Shown piece by piece: positions 50,014 through 58,517 of a stretch of DNA of 64,000 bases. The translations under genes were made by a program, and so were the position numbers. Under the pieces are notes generated by a model. It was not told the origin of the DNA. It saw nothing but the letters and a program-made list of their open reading frames with translations, and ran no database searches. Position 1 is the first letter of the stretch; every line of letters begins with the position of its first letter. The stretch is from Lachnospiraceae bacterium (GTDB lineage: Bacteria; Bacillota; Clostridia; Lachnospirales; Lachnospiraceae): NCBI GenBank assembly GCA_017553505.1, contig JAFZLD010000003.1, positions 145,650 to 209,649 on the forward strand, written 5' to 3'.

Positions 50014-51909
50014 ATGCCTTCACAATTTTTTGGATTAAATACTTCATATACCGGACTTCTTGCAGCCAATGCAGGCCTTAACACCACAGCCAATAACATC
50101 TCCAATTCCGAGACCAAGGGCTACAGCCGTCAGGAAGCTATTCAGGAAGCCAACCGTGCACTTCGTACTTACACCACTTACGGTTCTGCCGGCGCAGGTG
50201 TAGATACGGTTGCAATCGAGAGAATCCGTGACGAGTTCTATGACTCCAAGTACTGGGACAACAACACCAGACTCGGCGGTGCAGACATTAAGGCTTACTA
50301 CACCAAGTCCATCGAGAATTATTTCCAGGACACCGATACAATCGCAGGCTTCAACACCGCCTACAACCTTATGTTTGACGCACTCGAAGAGCTGCAAAAG
50401 AACGCGGGCAACGCATCCGCCAAGTCGCAGTTTGTAATGTACTCTCAGTCACTTTGCGACTACTTTAACGGTGTTGCGGGACAGTTATCCGAACTTCAGA
50501 AGGACATTAACCAGGAAATTAAGGATACGGTTTCACAGATTAACTCTATCGCAGAGCGAATCGCCACACTTAATAAGCAGATTAACGTAATCGAGCTTAC
50601 CGGCGCGCATGCCAATGAACTTCGAGATAAGAGAGCGCTTCTTATAGATGAGCTTTCGGAGTATGTATCAGTTAAGACTACAGAGCAGCCTATCAGGGAT
50701 ACCACTAATAACCTTGACACAGGCGCTACAAGATATATCGTTGAAATCGCAGGCAATCAGCTTCTTGTAGATAACAACGACTACAGATCTCTTTCCTGCA
50801 CAGCAAGAGAATTAAATGAAACGGTTAACCAGAGTGACGTTGAAGGTCTCTACGTAATCGAGTGGAACGACAGCGTACGCTTCGATCTTTACAACCCTCT
50901 TATCGGCGGTAAGCTTCAGGGCCTTATCGAACTTCGTGACGGTAACAACACCGAGAACTTCCGCGGAACGGTTTCTGAGGTCAGAGTAGCAGACAACTAC
51001 GTAAAGGTTAATGTAACCGAGGATTATCTTTTAGACCTTGATAAATGTACACTTTCTTCACACGGCGGAAAGATTAGCCTTGGTTCGGAAGAGTTCTATT
51101 ACTCCGATTGGACTTACAACTACAATGAGAGCACCGGCGAGTGCTATTATGAGTTTACAATCGACCCCAACTACGGCGAAAATACCCTTTCACCTTCAAG
51201 AGTGGGCAAAGAAGCCGAGGTAGGACCCAGCATCGATTATCAGGGAATTCCCTATTACCAGGAACAGCTTAACGAGTTCGTAAGACTCTTCGCCAGAACC
51301 TTTAATGAGATTCTTACCAAGGACGGCGCTGTTGACGGTTACAGTAAAGATGCAACCGATAAGACCAAGAATGCGCTTTTCAGGGGAACGGACCCTGCCG
51401 GCGGACAGATTACATACGATGATTACTATGCATCACTTAACGACGCAGATCCTTTTACAACAGTTTCTGCAGCTTCGACTTCATACTATCGTCTGACGGC
51501 TGCTAACTTTGCCATCAATCATGACATTGCTATGGATCCTAAGCTTCTTGCTACAAGAACCGGCGCGACCGACGGTGAATCCAAGTGCGATATAGTAGAT
51601 GAACTCTTAACCATTAAGAACGACAAGGATGTATTCTCCTTCAGAGGCGGCTCCTCAAGCGAGTTCCTTCAGGCAGTACTTTCCGACGCCGCACTTAATG
51701 CAGCAAGAGCCAACAGCTCCGTTAAGTACTACACCACCATGAACAACGTAATCAACAACCAGCGAATTTCCGTATTCGGCGTTGATTCAGACGAAGAAGC
51801 TGTAAGCCTTGTTAAGTACCAGAACGCTTACAACCTCGCTTCCAAGATGATTCAGACGTTCACGGAAATCTACGACCGACTTATTCTTGAGACCGGCGTG
51901 GGCAGATAA
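50014..51909 (+). CDS. flgK: Hook-filament junction protein FlgK, second copy
   Basis: 631 residues. The N-terminus again carries the rod/hook signature (TSYTGLLAANAGLNTTANNISNSETKGYSRQEAI, in pieces), and the C-terminus ends VKYQNAYNLASKMIQTFTEIYDRLILETGVGR, as in canonical FlgK. The middle (about 270-520) differs strongly from the first copy, so the pair is an old duplication. Its N-terminal signature (NNISN-S-TKGYSRQ) is closer to the textbook form than copy 1 (HNLSN-GTTGFVRQ), so this may be the true FlgK. AAGGAGA precedes the ATG. A bidirectional terminator follows. Confidence 0.9.
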   Translation: MPSQFFGLNTSYTGLLAANAGLNTTANNISNSETKGYSRQEAIQEANRALRTYTTYGSAGAGVDTVAIERIRDEFYDSKYWDNNTRLGGADIKAYYTKSIENYFQDTDTIAGFNTAYNLMFDALEELQKNAGNASAKSQFVMYSQSLCDYFNGVAGQLSELQKDINQEIKDTVSQINSIAERIATLNKQINVIELTGAHANELRDKRALLIDELSEYVSVKTTEQPIRDTTNNLDTGATRYIVEIAGNQLLVDNNDYRSLSCTARELNETVNQSDVEGLYVIEWNDSVRFDLYNPLIGGKLQGLIELRDGNNTENFRGTVSEVRVADNYVKVNVTEDYLLDLDKCTLSSHGGKISLGSEEFYYSDWTYNYNESTGECYYEFTIDPNYGENTLSPSRVGKEAEVGPSIDYQGIPYYQEQLNEFVRLFARTFNEILTKDGAVDGYSKDATDKTKNALFRGTDPAGGQITYDDYYASLNDADPFTTVSAASTSYYRLTAANFAINHDIAMDPKLLATRTGATDGESKCDIVDELLTIKNDKDVFSFRGGSSSEFLQAVLSDAALNAARANSSVKYYTTMNNVINNQRISVFGVDSDEEAVSLVKYQNAYNLASKMIQTFTEIYDRLILETGVGR

Positions 51910-51925
51910 ATAAAGAGATAATAAT

Positions 51926-51965
51926 AAAAGGACTGTCACCTCATATAGAAGTGACAGTCCTTTTT
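51926..51965. terminator. Bidirectional terminator between flgK2 and the sugar importer
   Basis: A perfect 14-bp stem (AAAAGGACTGTCAC with GTGACAGTCCTTTT) closes an 11-base loop and has T-rich flanks in both directions. The genes on either side converge on it. Confidence 0.9.
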
Positions 51966-52000
51966 GTTGTAGGAACTATTAAATGAATTTGAGATCTTTA

Positions 52001-52885
52001 TTAACCCTTAACACTACCTTCGGATACGCCTCTGATAATGAACTTGGATAAGAGCAGGTATACCACGATAACGGGAAGGATGGAAAGAAGAATCAGCATG
52101 TAAAGCTGTCCCATATCGAACTTGGCGTAATCCGCACTTCTTAAGTCTGAAATCATGATAGGCACTGTCTTAAGATTGGGCTTATCGATAATCATACCGG
52201 GAATAAAGAAGTTATTCCAGGATGCTACGAAGGAGAAAATCATCTGAACCGCAATCGCGGGACCCATGATCGGAATGACGATTCTGTTAAAGGTGTAGAA
52301 TTCCGAAGCTCCGTCAACTCTTGCTGCCTCAACAATCTCAAGCGGAAGGATACTCTCCATATACTGTTTCATGAAGAAGAATACAACCGGCGCTGCGATT
52401 GAAGGAAGAATCAGCGGAAGGTAGTTATTGGTAAGATTAAGTGTGTTACAAAGCTTAACGAAACCAACTGCGGAAATCTGTGAAGGAATCATCATTACCA
52501 CAAGGATAAAGGTGAATGCAGCCTTCTTAAGTTTGAAATCATAGCAGTGAATGCCGAATGCGGTCAAAGCTGAGAAGTAAGTGGTAAGCAATGCCGACGA
52601 GAAAGCAATCACGAATGAGTTAAGCATTCCGCGAGGAATGTTGGTTGAATCGTCCGTCCACGCATTCTTTAAGTTCTCAAGAGCGTGGGTTGAAGGCATA
52701 AGTGTGAAGCCTCCGAACAATTCGCCGTGTGAACGGGTTGAGTTAACAAAAAGCAGGTAGAAGAAGAACAAACATAAAAATGTGAGTGCAGCAAGAATAG
52801 TGTAAACAAATATTCTTGAGATAAGTAACATTGTGCGACCTTTTACGGAAAGGTAGTCATTGGCTTTTACTTTATTACGACTCAT
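52001..52885 (-). CDS. Sugar ABC permease (MalG-type)
   Basis: 294 residues, six membrane helices. The EAA loop is LEIVEAARVDGASEFYTFNRIVIPIMGPAI, and the C-terminus LLSKFIIRGVSEGSVKG is the usual end of MalG/LacG-type permeases. It starts inside the end of the upstream permease gene (four-base overlap), so the two are translated as a unit. It is the last gene of a three-gene minus-strand importer operon that lacks its own ATPase and probably uses the shared MsmX-type protein. Confidence 0.92.
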   Translation of the reverse strand: MSRNKVKANDYLSVKGRTMLLISRIFVYTILAALTFLCLFFFYLLFVNSTRSHGELFGGFTLMPSTHALENLKNAWTDDSTNIPRGMLNSFVIAFSSALLTTYFSALTAFGIHCYDFKLKKAAFTFILVVMMIPSQISAVGFVKLCNTLNLTNNYLPLILPSIAAPVVFFFMKQYMESILPLEIVEAARVDGASEFYTFNRIVIPIMGPAIAVQMIFSFVASWNNFFIPGMIIDKPNLKTVPIMISDLRSADYAKFDMGQLYMLILLSILPVIVVYLLLSKFIIRGVSEGSVKG

Positions 52886-53868
52886 TTTCTTTTACCTCCT
52901 TTCTTGGTGTGATCCTTCATTCCGTCTTTGGAAATGAAGAACTTGAAAACTATAAGGCTAAGTATAGCCGAGAATATGAATACAAGAACCGATGCGGCGC
53001 CTGCGGAACCGTAGTCCTTGGAGGGACCGAGCAGTCTTTGTATGAACATAATAAGTGTCGTAGTTGTGTTATTGGGTGTTCCGTTACCCTTCGAAAGAAT
53101 GTAAGGAACATCATACATGTTGATACCACCGATGAGTGAAGTGATAACCGCATAGGTAAGTATCGGCATAAGAAGCGGAAGAGTAATCTTAAAGAAGACC
53201 TTCCTGGAGTTGGCGCCGTCGATAAGAGCGGCCTCAAAAAGTGAGTTGTCGATTCCCATAATACCTGCCATAAGAACTATGGTGGTGTTACCGAACCACA
53301 TGAGGAAGTTGATACCCGCAACCAGGCCTCTTGCCCATGTTACGCTAAAGAATAAGTCGTATTCTTTGCTGACTAAGTTCGCATTCTCCAAAATCATGTG
53401 TACGGGACCGGTAGGATTGAATACAGTCCAGATTAACATTGAAAAGGCGGATGCCATGATAAGGTTGGGCATGTAGATTACTGTTTTGAAAAAGCCCTGA
53501 CCTTTAATGTTAAGTCTTAAATTGGTGAACCATACAGCAAGAAGAAGTGCTATCAAGAACTGAGGAACAGCACCGAGGATCCACATAATCATAGTATTTC
53601 CGGCGTAGAGCAGGATAGTCGGAGTCTTGCTGTCACCAATTGTCTTGGTGAACAAATCTGCGTAGTTGCCAAAACCGATAAATTCCGGAGCAACTTCGTT
53701 CAGACCTTCGGTATATACCTTAAAGAAGCTGTATACGAAGGTGAGAACCTGGGGAAGAAATGACCATATAAAATAAGTTATAAAAAACGGGAGTATGAAA
53801 ATGTAACCCCACTTTGCGTAACTTATGCCCCCCTTTTTCTTTTTGACCTTTTTCTCTTTGTTTTGCAC
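52882..53868 (-). CDS. Sugar ABC permease (MalF-type)
   Basis: 328 residues: a Lys-rich cytoplasmic start (NKEKKVKKKKGGISYAKWG), then six membrane helices and an EAA loop (LFEAALIDGANSRKVFFKITLPLLMP). This is the first permease of a two-permease carbohydrate importer. It ends with a basic tail (DGMKDHTKKGGKRK) and overlaps the second permease gene by four bases. A GC hairpin with the binding-protein stop upstream sets it apart from the more highly expressed binding protein. AGGAG lies before the start. Confidence 0.92.
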   Translation of the reverse strand: MQNKEKKVKKKKGGISYAKWGYIFILPFFITYFIWSFLPQVLTFVYSFFKVYTEGLNEVAPEFIGFGNYADLFTKTIGDSKTPTILLYAGNTMIMWILGAVPQFLIALLLAVWFTNLRLNIKGQGFFKTVIYMPNLIMASAFSMLIWTVFNPTGPVHMILENANLVSKEYDLFFSVTWARGLVAGINFLMWFGNTTIVLMAGIMGIDNSLFEAALIDGANSRKVFFKITLPLLMPILTYAVITSLIGGINMYDVPYILSKGNGTPNNTTTTLIMFIQRLLGPSKDYGSAGAASVLVFIFSAILSLIVFKFFISKDGMKDHTKKGGKRK

Positions 53869-53909
53869 TTTTTTTCTCCTGTTGTGGATTAAACGAATAA
53901 TACAAAATC

Positions 53910-53938
53910 ATGCCGTGCCGGGTTATCCGGCACGGCAT
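53910..53938 (-). terminator. Hairpin between the binding-protein and permease genes
   Basis: A 12-bp perfect stem (ATGCCGTGCCGG with CCGGCACGGCAT) closes a 5-base loop. On the minus strand the run after it (GATTTTG) is short, so it is more likely a partial terminator or a 3' end stabiliser that keeps the binding protein in excess. Confidence 0.6.
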
Positions 53939-53985
53939 AACTCCGTTGCTTTAATTAACTTCTTAATCAGAAGTACGTATTCAAA

Positions 53986-55299
53986 TTACTTGTTGATTAC
54001 GATAGTCTTAAAGGTTTCTGAAACGTAGTTGTAGAAGTTGTTCATAGCTTCTTCCTTGCTTACAGCGCCCTTGTAGAACTCCTGAAGCTTGTTCTGAAGA
54101 CCTTCGTTAAGCTGCTGATCGTAAATTGTGTGGTTCTCCCACTTGATGTTGTCGGTCATAGCTGAGAATACTGCTACGTCGTTCTGGCCGCCAAGGAAAG
54201 CGTTGGAGAAGTTAGGATCTTCAGCGTACTTAGCTGCAATCTTCTTGTTGTTAGGATACTGACCTTCGATAGCAACAAGGTTAGATACGGTTTCTTCATC
54301 AACTGTGAATGCCTTCATGATGTCAGCTACGAGATCGGCGTTGTCTGTGCCGTTAGCTGCGAGCATCCATGTACCGCCCCAGAAGTGAGCCTGAGGTCCT
54401 TCGATAACTGCCCAGTCACCGGAGCATCCTTTTTCAGGATCCTGTGCGTTGCCCATGCAGAAGTTGAAGTACCAAGCGGGTCCGAAGAAGCACATTGTCT
54501 TACCTGTAGCATACATCTGGTCCTGCTTTTCAGCGTCCCAAACACCTGCTGTAAGAGTGTAACCGTTTTCGATGAACTTGTCTGTCTGAGCAATCCAAGC
54601 ATTGATCTGATCATCGAAGTGAAGCTCGTTCTTGGAGTTAACCCATGCAGATGTGCAGTTGTTGGAGAATACACGGTAGGTTTCAGCGAAAGAAGCTGTC
54701 ATGTAGTAGCCCTTTGCCTTAGCATCAGCTGCAACGCTTTCGAACTTGTCCCAGCTGTTAAGCTTTTCCTGAACCTGTGCGGGATCGTCGGTGCCAAGAA
54801 CGTCCTTAGCGATTGAACGACGATAGATAAGACCTGAAGGACAGCACTGGAAGGATACGCCCTTTACAACGCCCTTGCTGTCAGATGCAGCCTTAACGGT
54901 GTAGTCATACATGTTGCTGTAATCTGTAACGCCGATTGTGGAAATGTCAAGTGTGTAGCTGGAATCAGCGTACTTGGTGATGTAGTCAGCTTCTGCAAGG
55001 AAAAGGTCAACCTTGTCATTAGCAGATGCCTTGCTCTGTCCCTTGAGTGCTTCATCAAGCTTCTGCTGATAAAGACCGTTGTCGGATGCGTTGATGATCC
55101 AGTTAACGGTAACGTCTGCGGGAACCTTGCTTGCGTAGTACTTGTCGAAGAAGCCCTTGAACTCTTCGTTCCAAGCGTAAATGTTGAGTGTCTTACCTCC
55201 GTTAGAGGATTCACCCTTGCCCGAGCCCTTGCCACAGCCTGCAACCATGCAGAGAACCATTGCTGCAAGAACTACCAGTGTAACCAGTTTCTTTTTCAT
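53986..55299 (-). CDS. Sugar ABC transporter substrate-binding lipoprotein
   Basis: 437 residues. Lipoprotein signal MKKKLVTLVVLAAMVLCMVAGC, then a Gly/Ser linker and a solute-binding fold (TLNIYAWNEEFKGFFDKYY, DKVDLFLAEADYITKYADS, MYATGKTMCFFGPAWYFNF). It captures a sugar outside the cell and passes it to the two permeases encoded downstream. The ATG at 55299 is supported by GGGAGGAA; the frame is open for 71 more codons upstream but without a ribosome site. Promoter and palindromic operator lie at 55457-55506. Confidence 0.92.
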   Translation of the reverse strand: MKKKLVTLVVLAAMVLCMVAGCGKGSGKGESSNGGKTLNIYAWNEEFKGFFDKYYASKVPADVTVNWIINASDNGLYQQKLDEALKGQSKASANDKVDLFLAEADYITKYADSSYTLDISTIGVTDYSNMYDYTVKAASDSKGVVKGVSFQCCPSGLIYRRSIAKDVLGTDDPAQVQEKLNSWDKFESVAADAKAKGYYMTASFAETYRVFSNNCTSAWVNSKNELHFDDQINAWIAQTDKFIENGYTLTAGVWDAEKQDQMYATGKTMCFFGPAWYFNFCMGNAQDPEKGCSGDWAVIEGPQAHFWGGTWMLAANGTDNADLVADIMKAFTVDEETVSNLVAIEGQYPNNKKIAAKYAEDPNFSNAFLGGQNDVAVFSAMTDNIKWENHTIYDQQLNEGLQNKLQEFYKGAVSKEEAMNNFYNYVSETFKTIVINK

Positions 55300-55456
55300 T
55301 AAATGTTCCTCCCTAATAGTGAGTGATTTGTTATCACATCTCCCAACAAGATGCGTGTATATACAGGCCCCTGAGGCCGTAATACCGAACTTCCAATAAT
55401 AAATATGCTTTAGTGATAACATGAGTGCGAAACCTGTCTGCGTTACGAAAATGTTT

Positions 55457-55470
55457 CGAAATCGATTTCG
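55457..55470 (-). promoter_or_regulatory. 14-bp palindrome, LacI-type operator candidate
   Basis: CGAAATCGATTTCG is a perfect palindrome with a central CG, the half-site shape bound by many LacI/GalR repressors. It lies 7 bases downstream of the -10 box, over the expected start of transcription. No LacI-type gene is in the window, so the repressor is unknown. Confidence 0.6.
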
Positions 55471-55477
55471 CAAATTC

Positions 55478-55506
55478 AATATACAGCATATTTTATTTTT
55501 TTTCAA
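55478..55506 (-). promoter_or_regulatory. Promoter of the sugar-importer operon
   Basis: On the minus strand TTGAAA and TATATT are separated by exactly 17 bases. The 14-bp palindrome follows directly downstream. Confidence 0.65.
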
Positions 55507-55632
55507 GAGCACCTATAAAAAGTTTGTACAGAATGCACATATAATACTTTTAAAAGGGGTTTACGGGGCAAATTTTTTGGACAATTTCGCGAATATTTTC
55601 TCAATCGTTTTCGAAAAATTGCTATTTTGAAA

Positions 55633-55660
55633 CCCGCACGCCTAGCGAAAGCGGGCTTTT
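55633..55660 (+). terminator. Hairpin with T run in the gap before flgL
   Basis: CCCGC pairs with GCGGG, followed by CTTTT. The gap 55300-55812 holds, from left to right, the importer promoter, this hairpin, a 9-bp AT-rich hairpin at 55689-55710 (GATATTTTT with AAAAATATC) and the flgL promoter. No gene is visible; why a terminator is needed here is unclear. Confidence 0.45.
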
Positions 55661-55731
55661 ATGATGTTAATGTCATATGCCCGCGAAAGATATTTTTCGC
55701 AAAAAATATCAAAAAATTTTCAAAAAACTCT

Positions 55732-55758
55732 GTTGAAATTCAACCAAGCGTCCGATAT
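55732..55758 (+). promoter_or_regulatory. Sigma-28-like promoter of the flgL operon, with overlapping inverted repeat
   Basis: TCCGATAT is the -10 element, as before flaG. The -35 region is poor (GTTG at 15 bases), but it overlaps the perfect 13-base inverted repeat GTTGAA-A-TTCAAC (55732-55744). A second regulator may act here. Confidence 0.5.
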
Positions 55759-55812
55759 ATAACATGAAGCAGATTTTGCGCTTTGGGCTAAGCCCGGAAG
55801 GACTATTATTCT

Positions 55813-57264
55813 ATGAGAATTACCAACAAAATTATTCAGAACAATTCCCTTAATAACATCAACACCAATAAGCAGTTAGAGGATACCTTATCCACAATGC
55901 TTTCTTCCAATAAGAAGATAGCAAGACCGTCGGACGATCCGATTATCGCTCTTCGTTCTTTAAGACTCAGAACCAGCGTTAATCAGGTTACACAGTACGT
56001 AGAAAAGAACGTAGAAGACGCAAAGAGCTGGCTTACGGTTACGGAAAAAGCAATCGATACGCTTTCCGAAATCATTACCGATGTTCGCAAACAATACGTT
56101 AAGGGTACAAGTGATACACTTAAACCTGAGGACAGGACTATTATTACCGACAATCTTGAGGCTCTGGCAGCCGAAATCTACAACACTGGAAACGCAGATT
56201 TCGCCGGCAGAAGTGTTTTTGCGGGTTACAGAACCGATACCACAATCACTTTCCAGAAGCAGGAAAGCATTAATTATGAAATAACCGAGAAGTTTGACGA
56301 CGTTACCGTTGATTCAATTAAGTATGTTAATCAGGGCGCTGACGAGAACAGTACTTTTGAAACGGATATAGTAAGAATCAGACTTTCATATGATAAGATT
56401 GACAACCTGGATACCGATTCGCTGTCGATAACCTCCAAAATTGCAAGCGGAGGCTACACTATCGTGACAAGGTCATCTTCGGGCTCACCGGACCCTTACC
56501 AGACCGTAATTTCTCACGACAATGAGAACTATGCGGTATTCGTACCCGAGACCGGAGAACTGTTACTCAGCAAGAAGATGGCAGACAGCGCAGATGACAT
56601 CGCAGATTGCAGCGTTACTTATAACAGAAGCAAGTGGGCCAAAGGCGAGCTTCGCCCCGAGCACTACTTTAACTGCACGGCCACGGACCCTGTTACACAT
56701 GAAGTTAAAGAATATAAGTCACACGGCGGCGAAATACAGTATAATATAGGTGTTAACCAGTCTCTTCGTATCAACACCACAGCCGACGAGTGCTTCACCC
56801 ATAACATCGTAAGAGATTTGCAGGATGTTATAGAAGCCATCAAGGACGTAAACGATATCGAAGAAAGAATAAAGACTCTTCAGGGTAAGTATGACGAGCT
56901 TCCCGAGACCGACGTTACCGGAAGAGAAGCACTTCAGAAGGAAATCGATGCAGCCAACAAAGCATACACTTTCCTTAATAATAAGATGCACACCCTCTTC
57001 TCGAAGAGTATCACCAAGGCCGACAAGTACCTTGATAAGAACAACGTAGCACTTACCGACTGCGGTACCCGTTCAAAGCGTCTTGAGCTTATTGAGAACC
57101 GTCTCGACACTCAGCTTGAATCCTTAAAGGAACTTAAGAGTGAGAACGAAGACGCCGATCTTGCAGAGACCGCCATCCAGATGAAGAGCGCAGAGTATTC
57201 TTACAATGCATCGCTCATGGCTACATCGAAGATTTTGCAGGAAACATTACTTAACTACATTTAA
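55813..57264 (+). CDS. flgL: Hook-filament junction protein FlgL
   Basis: 483 residues. The N-terminus (MRITNKIIQNNSLNNINTNKQLEDTLSTMLSSNKKIARPSDDPIIALRSL, in pieces) is the flagellin-like D0/D1 signature of FlgL, and the C-terminus (ETAIQMKSAEYSYNASLMATSKILQETLLNYI) completes it. FlgL is the second junction layer, on which the filament starts. The middle holds a domain of about 190 residues (about 160-350) typical of longer FlgL proteins in Clostridia. GGAAGGA precedes the ATG. It heads flgL-fliW-csrA. Confidence 0.92.
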   Translation: MRITNKIIQNNSLNNINTNKQLEDTLSTMLSSNKKIARPSDDPIIALRSLRLRTSVNQVTQYVEKNVEDAKSWLTVTEKAIDTLSEIITDVRKQYVKGTSDTLKPEDRTIITDNLEALAAEIYNTGNADFAGRSVFAGYRTDTTITFQKQESINYEITEKFDDVTVDSIKYVNQGADENSTFETDIVRIRLSYDKIDNLDTDSLSITSKIASGGYTIVTRSSSGSPDPYQTVISHDNENYAVFVPETGELLLSKKMADSADDIADCSVTYNRSKWAKGELRPEHYFNCTATDPVTHEVKEYKSHGGEIQYNIGVNQSLRINTTADECFTHNIVRDLQDVIEAIKDVNDIEERIKTLQGKYDELPETDVTGREALQKEIDAANKAYTFLNNKMHTLFSKSITKADKYLDKNNVALTDCGTRSKRLELIENRLDTQLESLKELKSENEDADLAETAIQMKSAEYSYNASLMATSKILQETLLNYI

Positions 57265-57307
57265 GTGAGCATACAAAGACTATATATTGAGGAGGAGAGA
57301 TAAACAT

Positions 57308-57772
57308 ATGATTATTGAAACAAGAGTGTTCGGTGAAGTAGACATCGACCCCGCGAAGATTATTCATTTTGAGAACGGAATAGTGGGATTCCCCGATTTA
57401 CAGGACTTCGCACTTATTCACGACTCCGACCAGGGCGACAACGCCGGCATCAGATGGATGCAGTCCATCGAGGAGCCTGCTTTTGCCATGCCCGTTATGG
57501 ATCCTTTAACAGTTAAGCCCGATTACAATCCGGAAGTGGACGACGAAGTGTTAAAGCCCATCGGCAAGCTCGACCCTGAAGAAATCCTGGTACTTGTAAC
57601 CGTTACGGTTCCCAAGGACTTAAAGAAAATGAGTGTTAACTTAAGAGCCCCCATCATTATCAATGTCGGCGAAAGAAAGGCTGTCCAGATAATTTTTGAA
57701 GGCGACGAATACCAGATTAAATTCCCTATCTATGACATCATCGCTGATAGGAAGAAGGAGGGCGCATGTTAG
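57308..57772 (+). CDS. fliW: Flagellar assembly factor FliW
   Basis: 154 residues with the FliW pattern: ETRVFGEVDIDPAKIIHFENGIVGFPDLQDFALI, then WMQSIEEPAFAMPVMDP and LRAPIIINVGERKAVQII. FliW binds CsrA and, when flagellin is scarce, frees flagellin mRNA from repression; flagellin competes for the same site. The ATG at 57308 has AGGAGGAG 10 bases ahead. It overlaps csrA by seven bases, the usual pairing. Confidence 0.93.
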   Translation: MIIETRVFGEVDIDPAKIIHFENGIVGFPDLQDFALIHDSDQGDNAGIRWMQSIEEPAFAMPVMDPLTVKPDYNPEVDDEVLKPIGKLDPEEILVLVTVTVPKDLKKMSVNLRAPIIINVGERKAVQIIFEGDEYQIKFPIYDIIADRKKEGAC

Positions 57773-57984
57773 CATTATCGAGAAAAAAGGGCGAGGCTCT
57801 TGTAATTAACAACAATGTTGAAATCACCATCCTTGAAGTTAAGGGTGAGCAGGTTAAAATCGGTATCACCGCACCCAAGGAAGTGCCCGTATACCGTAAA
57901 GAATTATATGTCCAGATTCAGGAATCCAATAAGGAAGCCATGAATGAGGATGCTTTGGAAGGACTTAAAAATCTTTTCAAATAA
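57766..57984 (+). CDS. csrA: Carbon storage regulator CsrA
   Basis: 72 residues, starting MLALSRKKGEALVINNNVEITILEVKGEQVKIGITAPKEVPVYRKELYVQI (in pieces); the RNA-binding residues at the N-terminal strand (L4, R6, K7) and the VPVYRKE(L/I)Y part are intact. CsrA represses translation by binding GGA motifs in hairpin loops at ribosome sites. Such hairpins stand before flaG and both flagellin genes downstream. It starts inside the end of fliW. No terminator follows; a sigma-28 promoter for the next operon starts five bases after its stop. Confidence 0.95.
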   Translation: MLALSRKKGEALVINNNVEITILEVKGEQVKIGITAPKEVPVYRKELYVQIQESNKEAMNEDALEGLKNLFK

Positions 57985-57988
57985 CTGT

Positions 57989-58015
57989 TAACTTTTTAGT
58001 CAAGCGTTCCGATAT
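57989..58015 (+). promoter_or_regulatory. Sigma-28 promoter of the flaG-fliD-fliS operon
   Basis: TAAC-N15-TCCGATAT, near the sigma-28 consensus in sequence and exact in spacing, begins five bases after the csrA stop and lies 54 bases before flaG. Confidence 0.75.
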
Positions 58016-58038
58016 ATTACGTACAGGAACCTTTTGTT

Positions 58039-58054
58039 GCGGAACGGATTCCGC
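58039..58054 (+). promoter_or_regulatory. CsrA-type hairpin in the flaG leader
   Basis: A perfect 6-bp stem, GCGGAA with TTCCGC, presents CGGA in the loop, three bases before the AAAGGAG ribosome site. GGA in a hairpin loop at the ribosome site is the CsrA target shape. Confidence 0.7.
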
Positions 58055-58068
58055 GAAAGGAGAAAGAT

Positions 58069-58485
58069 ATGGCACTTGAACCTATTAACAGTATCATGAC
58101 CGTGCAGGCTCAGACTATCCAGCCTAAGCCCACAAGCACCAAGCCGTCAGTGGAATACACGGATGTATCTTTAGCGGCAGACACGCCCAAGGTTGATAAC
58201 ACCACGCGTGTAGTTGAGAATACCGGCGAAAAGTCGGATTCCAACAACAAAAAAGAAAAAGAACCCTCCAACGAGACGCTTCATAAGGCCATCGAGAAGA
58301 TCAACAAGCAGATGACCAATTCCGAAGCCATCTATGGATTCCACGACAAGACCAATCGCGTAACCATTAAGATTATCGACAAAGAGACCAAGGAAGTAAT
58401 CAAGGAATTACCTCCCGAGAAGACTCTCGATCTTATCGCGAAAGCTTGGGAACTTGCGGGTATCCTGGTAGACGAGAAGAGATAA
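58069..58485 (+). CDS. flaG: FlaG-family flagellar protein
   Basis: 138 residues. A variable, polar first half is followed by the FlaG domain: LHKAIEKINKQMTNSEAIYGFHDKTNRVTIKIIDKETKEVIKELPPEKTLDLIAKAWELAGILVD (in pieces). FlaG influences filament length and lies next to fliD in many bacteria. AAAGGAG lies eight bases before the ATG, and the CsrA-type hairpin directly ahead suggests translational control like that of flagellin. fliD follows 32 bases on. Confidence 0.92.
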   Translation: MALEPINSIMTVQAQTIQPKPTSTKPSVEYTDVSLAADTPKVDNTTRVVENTGEKSDSNNKKEKEPSNETLHKAIEKINKQMTNSEAIYGFHDKTNRVTIKIIDKETKEVIKELPPEKTLDLIAKAWELAGILVDEKR

Positions 58486-58517
58486 TACGTCTCCCTGCAA
58501 TTTAAGGAGGTAACTTT

